From contig NW_001914964.1 in assembly GCF_000208925.1 (NCBI RefSeq), forward strand, positions 1 through 47,565: 47,565 bases of DNA. Reading direction: 5' to 3'. Source of the stretch: Entamoeba histolytica HM-1:IMSS (taxonomy: Eukaryota > Evosea > Mastigamoebida > Endamoebidae). Under the pieces are notes generated by a model, which was given only the letters and a program-made list of their open reading frames with translations, was not told where the DNA came from and ran no database searches. Both the position numbers and the translations under genes were made by a program. Shown here piece after piece: positions 20,470-31,000 of this stretch (position 1 is the first letter of the stretch; each line of letters begins with the position of its first letter).

Positions 20470-22611
20470 TTATTCGAAGGTATTGTATTTTGATTTTGCT
20501 TTCATTTTTCTATAAGAAATAATAACAATAGTTAATCCTATTGCTAATGCAATTATTAAAATGAGTATAGCTAAGATTCCAAAGGAAATAACAATCCAAT
20601 AATTGAAAGAATGATCATCGTTATCACTTTGAGAATCATCTTGTGAATAACATACATCAATAATACATTTTTGATTTTCATAATCAAATTTAAACCCATC
20701 GTCACAATAAGAAGCAACACATTTCTTTGTCCATTTATTATCATCACCACATTCATACCCACCATGAGCATGTTCAATAAGTATTTCTTTATCACAAGCA
20801 ATATCAACTTTTACAAGTCTTTTATTATTACTATCACATTCATTTTTATATTTATTAATAATTTGAATTGCTTCATCAGCAAAAGAATCAATCATTGACT
20901 CTTTATAACTATAAAGATTTGAACGTTCATTGATTGGGTCAAGTAAAAATTCTCTTGGAATAGTTTCATTATAATCATATTTAAATCTGTAAGTTTCAAA
21001 GAAAGATATTTGCATTGAACCTCCATACGTATGTAAATCAAAAGCTTCTGGTGTTAAAGTATTAATGTCTTCAATAACAAATGTTGGTGATTGACCAGCA
21101 TCAAAAAATGAATTTTCTTTTTCAGGATCACCTTCAAATCCAACAATAATAGCATTTCCTTTTTCTCTTAATCCTTTAGTTAATAATGAACATGCAGAAT
21201 AACAAAAACCATCTGTAAATACAACAATATCTGTTGGTTTTCTTGGATTATTTACTAATCTTGAAGCAAGCATTTGTTGTGGTGGAGCAAGAGATGGTTG
21301 ACTTCTTTTATGTTCAACATCACCATAATGATCAATAATTGGATCAGAATACCATGAACCAATTGGTTTTCTAGAAAGGAGAGGTTCATCAAATCTAACA
21401 GAACAATTTGTTGGGTCAGCAAACAAACTAGCATAACCAAATTTTAGACAATTTTCTGTTCCTTCACTAACTCTAACACTTCCAATAAAAGAAGTATCAG
21501 CATGTGGTGCTAAAACATTTTCAAAGTTACTTTCAAGGTCAGTATATCCTCCTCCATTTAATGGAAGAATAATGGTAATAGGATAATTATTTGAATCAAA
21601 TTGTTGTATACACTTTTCAAATACTTCAAAAAATTCATCCTCTTCCAAAGGACTTGGATAAAATGTTTGTAATACTAACAAATTAATACGTCTATTTTCT
21701 TCTTTATATGTTTTACATGCTAAACTCGAAAATGAAGTTTCTAAATCAAATTTTCCTTTAGATGATTGTTTAAGTTCTGGGAATAAATCATGTGGTTTGA
21801 TTGGAGAAAATACTTTTCTTTGTCTTCTTAAATTAAGTGCTTTTTGTGCTCTTTTAGATAAAAATCTAATAGGAAGATAAAGTAATTTATATGAGACAAT
21901 AACACTTGAATCATCAAACCATTTAATCTCAATTGGAGTATTAAAGAATTCTTTAGTCAATGGATTTGATGCCAAACTACCAAAGTTAAATGACTCAAGA
22001 GCATAAGTAAATCTTCCATGTGGTGATTTAAGACCAGTATGTTCATTTCCATATTTTCTAATGAAATTAAGAGGAGGTTCACCATTAATAGATAATACTT
22101 CAATATTTTTATTCTTTTCAAAGATTTCAGGAATACTATTATTAACATTAACATTACTTGGACTTAAATAAACTTTTTTATCTCGTTCAATATTAAAATT
22201 AAATGGAAGATAATAATAAAAATAATCAAAGACGTATGTGTTATTTTCACTAGATTCAAGTGAAAAAGAAAGATGAAGATCATGAATATCAAAGAATAAA
22301 CTTTGAATGTCTTGATAAAATGAATAAAGTTGTGTTTGTTTAATATTAATAGCTTTTAAACGTTCATCTATATCTACTGATGTAAAGTAATTAGAATCAA
22401 TTGATGGTTGGGGTGGATTTTTAACTATGTCTTTATAAACATATGTTTCAAATAAAGTCGTAATATCTCCAAGTAATTTAGTGTTAAACTCTTCTGTTGT
22501 TTGAATTGATTCAATACATTCAAACGCTTCATCTGGACTATAAAGTGTTTTTGCATTAAGAGAATCACAAGTAAGTGCAGAAGCAATTGCAATGAAAAGA
22601 GGAATTAACAT
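20470..22611 (-). CDS. Membrane-anchored S41-type (tail-specific) protease-like protein
   Basis: The protein has 713 residues. It begins with a hydrophobic signal peptide (MLIPLFIAIASALTC) and ends with a transmembrane helix at about 671-699 (YWIVISFGILAILILIIALA) and a short basic tail (YRKMKAKSKYNTFE). It is therefore probably a type I protein of the surface or endomembranes. The peptidase S41 core includes NLLVLQTFYPSP, then LNGGGYTD and, near residue 468, FTDGFCYSACS, where the serine in CYSAC fits the S41 nucleophile. A juxtamembrane cysteine-rich stretch (about 620-655) has regularly spaced Cys. The catalytic base was not identified, so activity is unproven. Together with the DOCK gene it flanks the 5.1-kb composite insertion. 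Confidence 0.75.
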   Translation of the reverse strand: MLIPLFIAIASALTCDSLNAKTLYSPDEAFECIESIQTTEEFNTKLLGDITTLFETYVYKDIVKNPPQPSIDSNYFTSVDIDERLKAINIKQTQLYSFYQDIQSLFFDIHDLHLSFSLESSENNTYVFDYFYYYLPFNFNIERDKKVYLSPSNVNVNNSIPEIFEKNKNIEVLSINGEPPLNFIRKYGNEHTGLKSPHGRFTYALESFNFGSLASNPLTKEFFNTPIEIKWFDDSSVIVSYKLLYLPIRFLSKRAQKALNLRRQRKVFSPIKPHDLFPELKQSSKGKFDLETSFSSLACKTYKEENRRINLLVLQTFYPSPLEEDEFFEVFEKCIQQFDSNNYPITIILPLNGGGYTDLESNFENVLAPHADTSFIGSVRVSEGTENCLKFGYASLFADPTNCSVRFDEPLLSRKPIGSWYSDPIIDHYGDVEHKRSQPSLAPPQQMLASRLVNNPRKPTDIVVFTDGFCYSACSLLTKGLREKGNAIIVGFEGDPEKENSFFDAGQSPTFVIEDINTLTPEAFDLHTYGGSMQISFFETYRFKYDYNETIPREFLLDPINERSNLYSYKESMIDSFADEAIQIINKYKNECDSNNKRLVKVDIACDKEILIEHAHGGYECGDDNKWTKKCVASYCDDGFKFDYENQKCIIDVCYSQDDSQSDNDDHSFNYWIVISFGILAILILIIALAIGLTIVIISYRKMKAKSKYNTFE

Positions 22612-22804
22612 CTTGAAATATTAGTTTAATCTTGATTTTAAGTTTAGAAGATTTCATTTTTAACAGAAAAGTTACTTCTTTTAATGTAGAACAAAGTAGA
22701 ATAAAAGAATAAAAAAAATGGAAAAACCAATATAATACTTTATAGTTTGAATAATTCTTAGGTAACAACTTCTAATACTATAAATAATACAACCATTTTA
22801 ATAA

Positions 22805-22829
22805 AAAATTTAATTTAAAATGAAAAAAA
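22805..22829. repeat. 25-bp direct repeat, left copy, flanking the composite LINE insertion
   Basis: Positions 22805-22829 and 27978-28002 are identical over 25 bp (aaaatttaatttaaaatg followed by seven A). The left copy abuts the 3' end of the minus-strand LINE exactly. Removing 22830-28002 would leave about 244 bp between the S41 and DOCK genes, a normal spacing here. Confidence 0.8.
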
Positions 22830-24422
22830 GGTCAATTATTAGATATATCCACAATTGGATTTTCTTCATATTGAAAAGTGATTATTTCAGTTTCTTCAAT
22901 ATGTTCTATTTCTGCATTAGAGTTCATTTCTAACATGTTTGAATTAGATTGTTCTTCTTCTAGTGTGCTGCCAGAATTTCCTGTATAAAACATTAAGTCT
23001 TTCATATTTTTTATAATAATTGTTTGTAGGATTTTGGAGAAGTCTAATTGTAATTTCAGTGTTTTTAATCTTCTTACTGACTCTTTGTGAATTAATCCAT
23101 TTATTGATAATATAACAGGTATTATTTCTACATATATTATTTCTCTATTATTTCTTAATTTCTCTTGTAATTCTTTGTATTTATTTATTTTATGAATATA
23201 ATTTAATTCTAAATTATTATCTTGACATATAACAACATCTATAATGTATCCTTTCTTTTCTTTCATATTTTGATATTATATATCTTATCTTCTAGCATGG
23301 AAAGAATGGTCACTAATCAATAAATCTTTATTGTAAGTTATTACTATTTCATCATTATAAATACATTTAGGAGGATTATTAAAATCAATTGCATCAAATT
23401 CATTAAAATGTGTAATTAATATGTGTTTATATATTTGTTTACAAACATAATCATGTTTTAATATTTGATTCTTTTTCATTACATCCTGACAAGATATGAC
23501 TAATAGATGCAATTGTGTTAGGACAATGTTTACAATATTTTAAATCATCATTTTGGAGTATTTTTTGATTTAATACTTCCTGTCATACTTACTCCTTCTT
23601 GCATTTTTACTACTTGGAGGAATGCATTTCTTTTTATATTTAATGACCTCCATGTGGCTACTGTTAATTTTCTTATCATTGAAAGTGCCATTTGCACATC
23701 TTATATATTCACCACATTTCTTTTCTTTCCATTCATTTAAATATCTTTCATTTAATTCATTATTTACAAATTCAATTATTTTCTTTACATCATGTTTTAT
23801 TTCATTTATTTCTATTACATTCATTATTTCATTAAAATTAATCTTCTTACAAAATACTTTCTTCATTCTTTTAATTATTCAATTTGGATTTTCTTTTATT
23901 GTTTCTATCATTTCTCATATTTCTGTGTCTGATATTTGTATTTTAAATATATTCTTAATAATTCTTTAGCACATTCATCTCTTGCTGACATTAATCCTAT
24001 TCCCAATTCATTTATTTTAACATATAATCTACTTTTGGGTATATTTCTACTATATAATTGGAGTTGTATTAATGATTTTCTTATTTGTTTATCTATATTC
24101 TCCAATTCTCCTAACTTCCATGTGACAATACAAAATCCATATCTTAATTTGGAGATTATATCACTATTAATCTTTCTTATTGTATTGAGGCTGCTGTATT
24201 TCATAGTGTTTAATGATGATAGAATAGAAGATACATCATTTAATATTCTTGTACAGTATTTATTAATATTTACTTTATCTCCTATTTCAATACCAAGATA
24301 TTTATAATGATTGTCATTAGTTACTCTTGGTAGTTCAGCTAATTCTCCATTTATTTGACTATTAATATTAGTCATTATCACACTCTTTTCTACATTAATT
24401 TTTAATCTTATTGCATTAAATA
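22830..24422 (-). pseudogene. LINE ORF2, C-terminal half (thumb, endonuclease, C-terminus), decayed
   Basis: The minus-strand frames line up with LINE1 ORF2. Starting near 24420, LFNAIRLKINVEKSVIM and HYKYLGIEIGDKVNINKY match the region after YMDD in LINE1 (YKYLGIWQSDEIDD). 23866-23570 is basic and matches the linker. 23266-22832 (VILSINGLIHKESVRRLKTL, then IIIKNMKDLMFYTGNSGS) matches the LINE1 C-terminus (VISINGLVNKESIRIIKEI, then VIKNMKDVMEYCGDHN). The frame is broken at least at 23512-23570 and 23266-23285. The 3' end lacks the gggattagtctcccc tail of LINE1/SINE1, so it belongs to another family. The 275-codon frame 23908-24735 runs by chance into repeat X. Confidence 0.8.
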
Positions 24423-26257
24423 GGCAACGAAAAAAAACAAATAATTGAAAAAGAAGAGAAAGAAAGATATAAAAGAATAAAAATAAAGTAAGAAGTAGAA
24501 TATGATGAAGAAAGAATAAAAGTAGAAATATGTGAATATAAAAATAAAGAAGATAAAGTGTAATAAAACATAAGAGATGATAAAAGAAGAAAAGAAAGAA
24601 AAAAATAAAGGATGCAAATTTTATTGAAACAAATAAAAAAAGCGCAAAATTTAATGATGCAAAAATTAATAATGCAAAATATTTAGCAACATTTTTATTG
24701 ATGCAAAATATTTTGAAATAAAAATAATTCATCATTTGATATTATTATATTTGATAATAAATTATATTATATATTAAATACATCATATTTCTTTCTTATT
24801 TATCTTTCTTTTCTTTTTATTATTTCATATATTAAATTATTATTCATTCATTTATTATTTATATTTCATTTATTAAATAAAATGAAAATGAAATTGTAAA
24901 ATATCAATCAATTAAATATTCATGAATAATAATTTATTAATATTTAATAATTGAAATAACAAATAATAAAGTAACAATAATGATATATTCAATATATTCT
25001 TTATTTAATTTGTTCAATATTAGATTATTCTATTTCATTGTCATTTCATTGTCTTCATTATTTTATTTCATTATTTCATATTCATTTATTATTTTTTAAA
25101 ATCAAATAAACAATAATATTGATATTCATTCATCATATTAATTTAATATAAATATACACAACATTTCAGAATAAAGAATGAATAATTAAGAATGAAAATA
25201 TTGAATTATTTAATAATTTATTCAACATAAATTCAATAAAACATATATTTTGATAATACACAAATGAAATATTAAAGAAATATACAATACTCAAGAATTA
25301 ATAAAAAAGAAATAAAAAGAATGAATAAATGAATATAGTTTTGATAAATAATAGAAGAAACAACTAGAAACAACAACGAAAAACAAATAATATAAAAATA
25401 ATATAAATATATAAAAGAATAAAAAGAAAGTAGAAGAAGAATATAAAAATAATAAATCACAAAGATGTAATAAAAGAAGAAAAGAATAAATAAAATGTGT
25501 AATTTTAATGTAAAAATTAGAAATAATCAATAAATAGTGTCTAATTTAATGATGTAAAATAATTGGTATTGTTTTATTGTTGAAAAATATTTTACTCTTT
25601 TTTATGTTTATTATTTATATGTATAATTTCATTATGATGTTTATTATATAATCAATAATATGTGTTATGTTATTATAACATGTAATAAGTGATAAAATAT
25701 AAATGAAAATGATATGAATATATGATACAGAATATAAAAAACAAAAGAATAATAAGAATAAATGATAAATAAAACAAGAAATGAAAATAAATGATATAAT
25801 AATAAAATCAAAGATAAAATTAATATTAATATAAAACAAAAGAGAATAAATATAAAATGAAAATAGATATAAATGATAATAATATAAAAGATGAAAAGAT
25901 GAATAAACAAATAATAAAATACATTTAAATATAAAAGAACATAAATAAGAAAATCTAAATAATATAAAAAGAAAAAACAACAAATAATAAGAATATAATA
26001 ATAAATAGATAATAAGAAGAATACAATGATATAAATAATATAAACAGAGAAATAAATATATAAAAATACGATAGATAAATAACATATAAATAAAAGAATA
26101 AAAATAATAAAAATAAATATGATTCATCAAATCATCTATTTCATTAATATTTCATACAAATTGAATACAAGTTGTTATAAAATATAAACATAAATAGTTA
26201 CAAATACAGTATTTATCATACCTTTTAGTTATTTTTTATTTTTTTGTGAGGAGCAAA
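24423..26257 (-). repeat. Repeat X, copy 1 (uninterrupted)
   Basis: The reverse complement of this 1.8-kb segment matches 42304-43698 followed by 45503-45949. The shared ends are ggcaac at the left here (gttgcc at 45944-45949) and aggagcaaa at the right (tttgctcct at 42304-42312). It is extremely AT-rich and nearly free of C on this strand. F/Y/L/I-rich minus-strand frames (for example 25615-26130) are not conserved as proteins and look like composition artefacts. It keeps the empty target site of LINE1-B near 24862-24881. No clear terminal inverted repeats and no protein were found. Confidence 0.8.
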
Positions 26258-27977
26258 ATAATAGAAAGAGATGCATTACAGGAGACACCACAAAAAATAT
26301 AGAAAAACAAATAACCAAAAAAGAAGAAATTCATATCATCCAAGAAATATAAATGACAGAAGAATGAGTGAAAATAGGTATTATCTGTATTGACAGAAAT
26401 ACATGAATAATCATACTAATCATTACAACAATTATAACAATAAGTATCACAACATTGATGATACAAATCATTTCACTCATCACTTCAATCATAATCATCG
26501 TCATAAACATTTTAATAATAATTTCAATAGAAATAAACAATAATATCAATATAAGAAAAACAAATACCATAATAAAGCACAATGAAGATATAAACAATAT
26601 CAAAATAAGAAACAAAATAGAAATCAAAGAAAAGAAATGATTGAAACACAAAATCAAGAATATTGGAAAAAACTCTTTGAAGAAGAAATTAAAATACTTA
26701 CACCACAAGAAATAGAAGAAATTAAAAATACCAAGATTAAAGAATATACATCATCAACAATATGGAGAAGATGGTATTTTCTTGCACGAGAAAAAACAAA
26801 AACAATCAGAATGGAAGAAGAAACTATTAGTATGACTATGGAAGAAGACAATAATCAATACAACCCAAATGAGATTAAAGACAATAGAATATGCAATAAC
26901 TATGTAATGAGTATTGAAAATGAAGAAGACGATGATAAAGAGTTTACTAAAGGAGAGAAGAAGAGACTGGTAGGAAAGGAAGAAGAAAACAGTAAAAAGG
27001 AAAAAAGAATAAAAGAAATAGAGGAAAAGTGGAGGAGGATATGAAAGAGAAAGAAGAAATGAAAAAGGAAATACAAATAACAGAATAAACCATTAATAAA
27101 TTAACAAAAGATATTATGGCATTAAAGAAGAAGCATGAGAAGGAGATAAACACGAAAATAAGAGTGAGATAAAAAAATATTCAAATTCCATGCTGAATCT
27201 GAAAGAAAAAGGTCTGAAGTAAACAATTTAACACAGCAACTATTATTCCTGAAAGATAAATTATCTAAATTAGAAAATGAAAATACACAAGAAGAAAAGA
27301 AGAAAGATGAGGTAAATTACAATATAACAGACTCATCAGAAACACAAATTGTGAATGACCTCACCCCCAATGTGGTAGTAGATGATGAAATATCATCAAG
27401 TGAAGATGATCTTCCAAAAAAAAAAAGAAAGTTAACGCAGAATTTCATTGAAGAAATGGATATTCAGGATAAGAATATCACCACATTAGAATTAGACAAT
27501 CAAAACAATTTAAGTAAACAAAGAGAGAAGAAGAAATTTTAACATTTTATAAATGTTTTGCTTTGAAATTATTTGAAAGAAAATTAAGAGGTCAACTTAA
27601 AGAAGAAATAATAGAAAGAATAATACAAGAATTTGGAATTAAAGTTAATGATATTAATGAATATAAAGAAATAATAAAGAAGACATTTAAAATAAAGAAT
27701 GAAATTAAAAGAGAAATAAATAGAATAATGGAAGAAGAAATAATAAAACATCAATGTCAAGATAATGAATTAAAAGAAATAATAACTAGAATGAACAAGA
27801 ATAAGAAAAAGAAGAAGAGGAAGTAATGAAAATAATTAAAGAAGAAGAAATGAAAGAACAAGAAGATGTACAATTTATTAATTATTATTATAATAAGAAG
27901 AAAGTACATCAAATAATTAATATTATTAATAAAAATGAAATAATAATCAATACATTAGATTATTGTTACCGCTATAG
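26258..27977 (+). pseudogene. LINE ORF1 (inverted 5' half of the composite element), decayed
   Basis: The plus-strand frames 26637-27044, 27351-27542 and 27563-27826 encode E/K-rich coiled-coil protein and then a basic region. The stretch LTFYKCFALKLFERKLRGQL corresponds to EVLYCFAINWLNKKLYKKL of LINE1-A ORF1, and INYYYNKKKVHQIINIINK corresponds to INYYFQRKETDQLIMEINN. The sequence stops at 27977 inside this region, at a point matching about 5950 in LINE1-A, and meets the 25-bp duplication. Stops and frame changes show it is dead. The upstream end near 26258 should be close to the element's 5' terminus. Confidence 0.7.
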
Positions 27978-28002
27978 AAAATTTAATTTAAAATGAAAAA
28001 AA
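27978..28002. repeat. 25-bp direct repeat, right copy
   Basis: Identical to 22805-22829. It begins 27 bp past the DOCK stop codon, so the insertion went into the DOCK 3' UTR. Confidence 0.8.
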
Positions 28003-28028
28003 TCCCTTTAAAAAAAAAAAGATTAAAA

Positions 28029-31000
28029 TTATTTTGAATTTTCGTTTTTAACATATTCATCAACAAGAACTTTACATTCTTTTACCGTTCTTTCTAGTTG
28101 CAAAAAACCTAATTCAAAAATATTTTGTAAACCTGCTGCTTCTGCTTTCATTTGACCTTTATGAATAGCAAGTCCTTCTTTACAATTGTCAAGTAAATTT
28201 TGCATAACATCAAAAAGTTTTTGAACATCTTCAGCAGGATATAATTTTTTATCTAATCCTTCTTTATTTAAAAATGTTTTACAAATAGCTCCAGGTCCAC
28301 CATTAACTTCAGCAGATAAAATACCTTTTAATAAAACTTGTAGTGTAGAAAGTCTTAATTCTTCTCTTTTTTCTAATAAAGTAGCAAGTTGTTCAACTTT
28401 ACAATTAATATCATCAGTTGATGATTGAATTGGAGTTAACATCATGTTTGTTTGTTCAATAACTTCTTCTCTTTCTAACACACTTGGGAATGAATGTTTT
28501 AATTTCAAAATAGTTCTCTTTTTACATGCTTTTTCTAAAACATCAGGTTTAGCACCATCAAGTACTACTCTAATTTCACTACAAAATGTAGAAGTATGTG
28601 GGAAATCACTTCCACCCTTAGTAGAATCACCACCAATATTAAATGGAGATACATTGATAACACTAATTTGAGCTTTTGATGGATCAGGTTCTTTCTTTGA
28701 TTCAAGAATTTGTCCTTGAGGATGCATTTTAATTAATAATTCTTGGAATTCTTTAATTCTTAAAGTACTTCTATAAACATATTTCTTTCCAGCATTAGCA
28801 AATGTACCAAAGAATGAAACAAGATAGAAATAACCAATATATCTGTTATTAGGATCAACCATATAACTATATAATTCATTAATTCTTTTATGAGTTTGTG
28901 CTAATTTTCTAAAATCATGATTAGCAGAGAAATATGGAATTATAAAATAACATAAAGCAATAGCAAAAGAATGAAGATTTGCTTGTTGGAAAGAATCAAT
29001 TCCTTTGAATACCCAAGTAACCAATGATTGTTCACTTAACTCTTCTAAGTCAGTTCTTAATAAAGGTTTTTCATAATCTAAGAAATCTGTTGTAATTTCT
29101 GTTAAATAATTTTCATTCAATAATGGTATTTTATCTTTTAAATATTTGTAAATATAAGAAACAAAATGAACAGCACAAATACCTGCTTCAACATAATTAC
29201 CACGTTCTCCTTGTTTTTCTGATAAAGTTTTATACCAACTTAAATGAACTGATGGTACTCTAGAATATTCTTGAGCAAATGAAAAAATATTATCAAATAT
29301 TACATCTTCTCCAACATGTTCATCAATTAATTTTTGATGTTCTTTCATATAATTAAACATTTTAGAAATTTCATTTTTAAGTAATAATAATTCTTCTTCA
29401 AATTTTTCAACAACAACAACTTCTTGTTTATTTTGTTCTTTAGCTTGTTCTTTAGATTCAATTCCTGGAAGAAGAATAGAATATTTAGGTTTTTGTTCTA
29501 CAATTTTAATAATTTCATCAATTTGTTGTTTACATTGACTTTGAAGGTTTTTAGTATGTGTATTTTCAATTTCTTTTATTTTTTTACTAATTTCATTTAC
29601 TTGAGCACTTGGTTCTACATCTCCTCGTTTAGCAAGATCAATAACAATAGTATAGAGTTGTGCATATTCATTTCTTCGATTTTGATTTTCTCTTTCTTCT
29701 TTATCTTTACTTTTAAATTTCTTTAATGCTTCCATTAATTTAGCTTTTGATATATTTTCGATTTTAACATTTAATCCACTTAACATTATTTTTTCATTTC
29801 TTCTTATTCCTTCATTTATTCCATTTCCATACCATTTTTTACTTGCTTCAACTGATTTTTCTATAGCTGGCCAATCTCTTACTAAACTTTCTGCTAATTC
29901 TTTCATTTCTTTTACATCATCTCCTTCAAAACTTAATACATCTAATGCATCAACTTCAAAAGCTGCAACTTTTACATATTCTTCTGCTGCTGCAAGTTCA
30001 CCAAATACTTTTTCTTGAATATCAATACGCTCTCTTTCAGATTCTTTTAATTTAATTTGTAAATCAATAATTCTTTGAATAATTTCAGTAGTTTTAGGAA
30101 GAATACTTTTCCACTGACCAAATAATACTTCCCAAACATTAGTTCCACCATTAGCACCATCTAAAACTCTCATTTTATCATGAGCATTTCCAGCTTTATT
30201 TTTTAATTTATTAAATTCTTCAATTGCTTTTTGTGCAGTATTTTGCATATCTTTTCCTTCTGCAAGTCTTTTACAAATTAATGAAAATTCTTCTGCAATA
30301 ACTTCTCTTTGAGTTTCATGTTCTTTCATAAATTCTTCTTTTTTTATTACTCCAACACTTTTAGCTTTTTGTTCTGATTCAAGTACATGTTGTCGATCAT
30401 TACATAAATCAATTACTTTACTTTCTACAATTCTATAATCAGATACACTTCCTCCCATAGACCCACCTACAGACATTAATTCATTATATATTTTTTCAAA
30501 TGTATCTAATTCTTCTTTTAATTCATTTAATTTTTTCATTTGCCATTCAACAAATTTTTTATAATCAGTTTCAATTGCAACATTTGCTGTTATATTTCTA
30601 AATAATGTTAATATATTAATTGCTTGATCATTTGCTTTCCTTCTTAATTCTCCTACTTTTCCTTCTTTATCTACAGAGTCTTGAATTTTATCTAAAATTT
30701 GATCAATTAGTTGAACAGTTTCATTAGACTTTTCCCATCTTCTTTTTAAATAAATTAACATTCTTTTCTTTGCCCACCATCTTCCATCTCCTCCACGTTC
30801 GTTATCAATACTTTCAATTAATTCTTTTTTTCTTTTAATTGAATCGTTTTTATGTTTATTTTCATTATCATTACTATTTTTTATTTCAACTTCATTTGTT
30901 GAATGATTTTGTGATACTGCAGTTGCATCAAGTTGTGCCCATTCTGGAAGAACTTCAATTGCTTTTGAAATAATTGAATAATTATTTTTATTTTGTTCTG

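Larger units (their letters stand above)
22830..27977 (-). mobile_element. Composite 5.1-kb insertion: second LINE family with inverted 5' half and repeat X in the middle
   Basis: A single pair of 25-bp direct repeats encloses three parts. 22830-24422 is the 3' half of a LINE ORF2 on the minus strand. 24423-26257 is repeat X. 26258-27977 is the 5' half (ORF1) of a LINE on the plus strand, its break point lying against the right-hand duplication. An inverted 5' half inside one target duplication is the signature of twin priming during LINE integration. Both halves are clearly diverged from LINE1-A, consistent with EhLINE2 or EhLINE3, but the family is not proven. Confidence 0.7.

Noticed and set aside
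23908..24735. 275-codon minus-strand frame
   Set aside because: It crosses the junction between repeat X and the LINE ORF2 remnant. Only the C-terminal half is LINE protein; the N-terminal half is X low-complexity sequence read through by chance.
25615..26130. 171-codon hydrophobic frame in repeat X copy 1 that could be taken for a membrane protein
   Set aside because: The matching region of copy 2 (42468-42933) is split into different frames with indels not in multiples of three. There is no signature of protein-level conservation.
24423..26257. Repeat X as a cut-and-paste DNA transposon
   Set aside because: I found no terminal inverted repeats at the two shared ends and no transposase frame. 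The possible 7-bp tgcatta flank is too short to rely on in AT-rich DNA.
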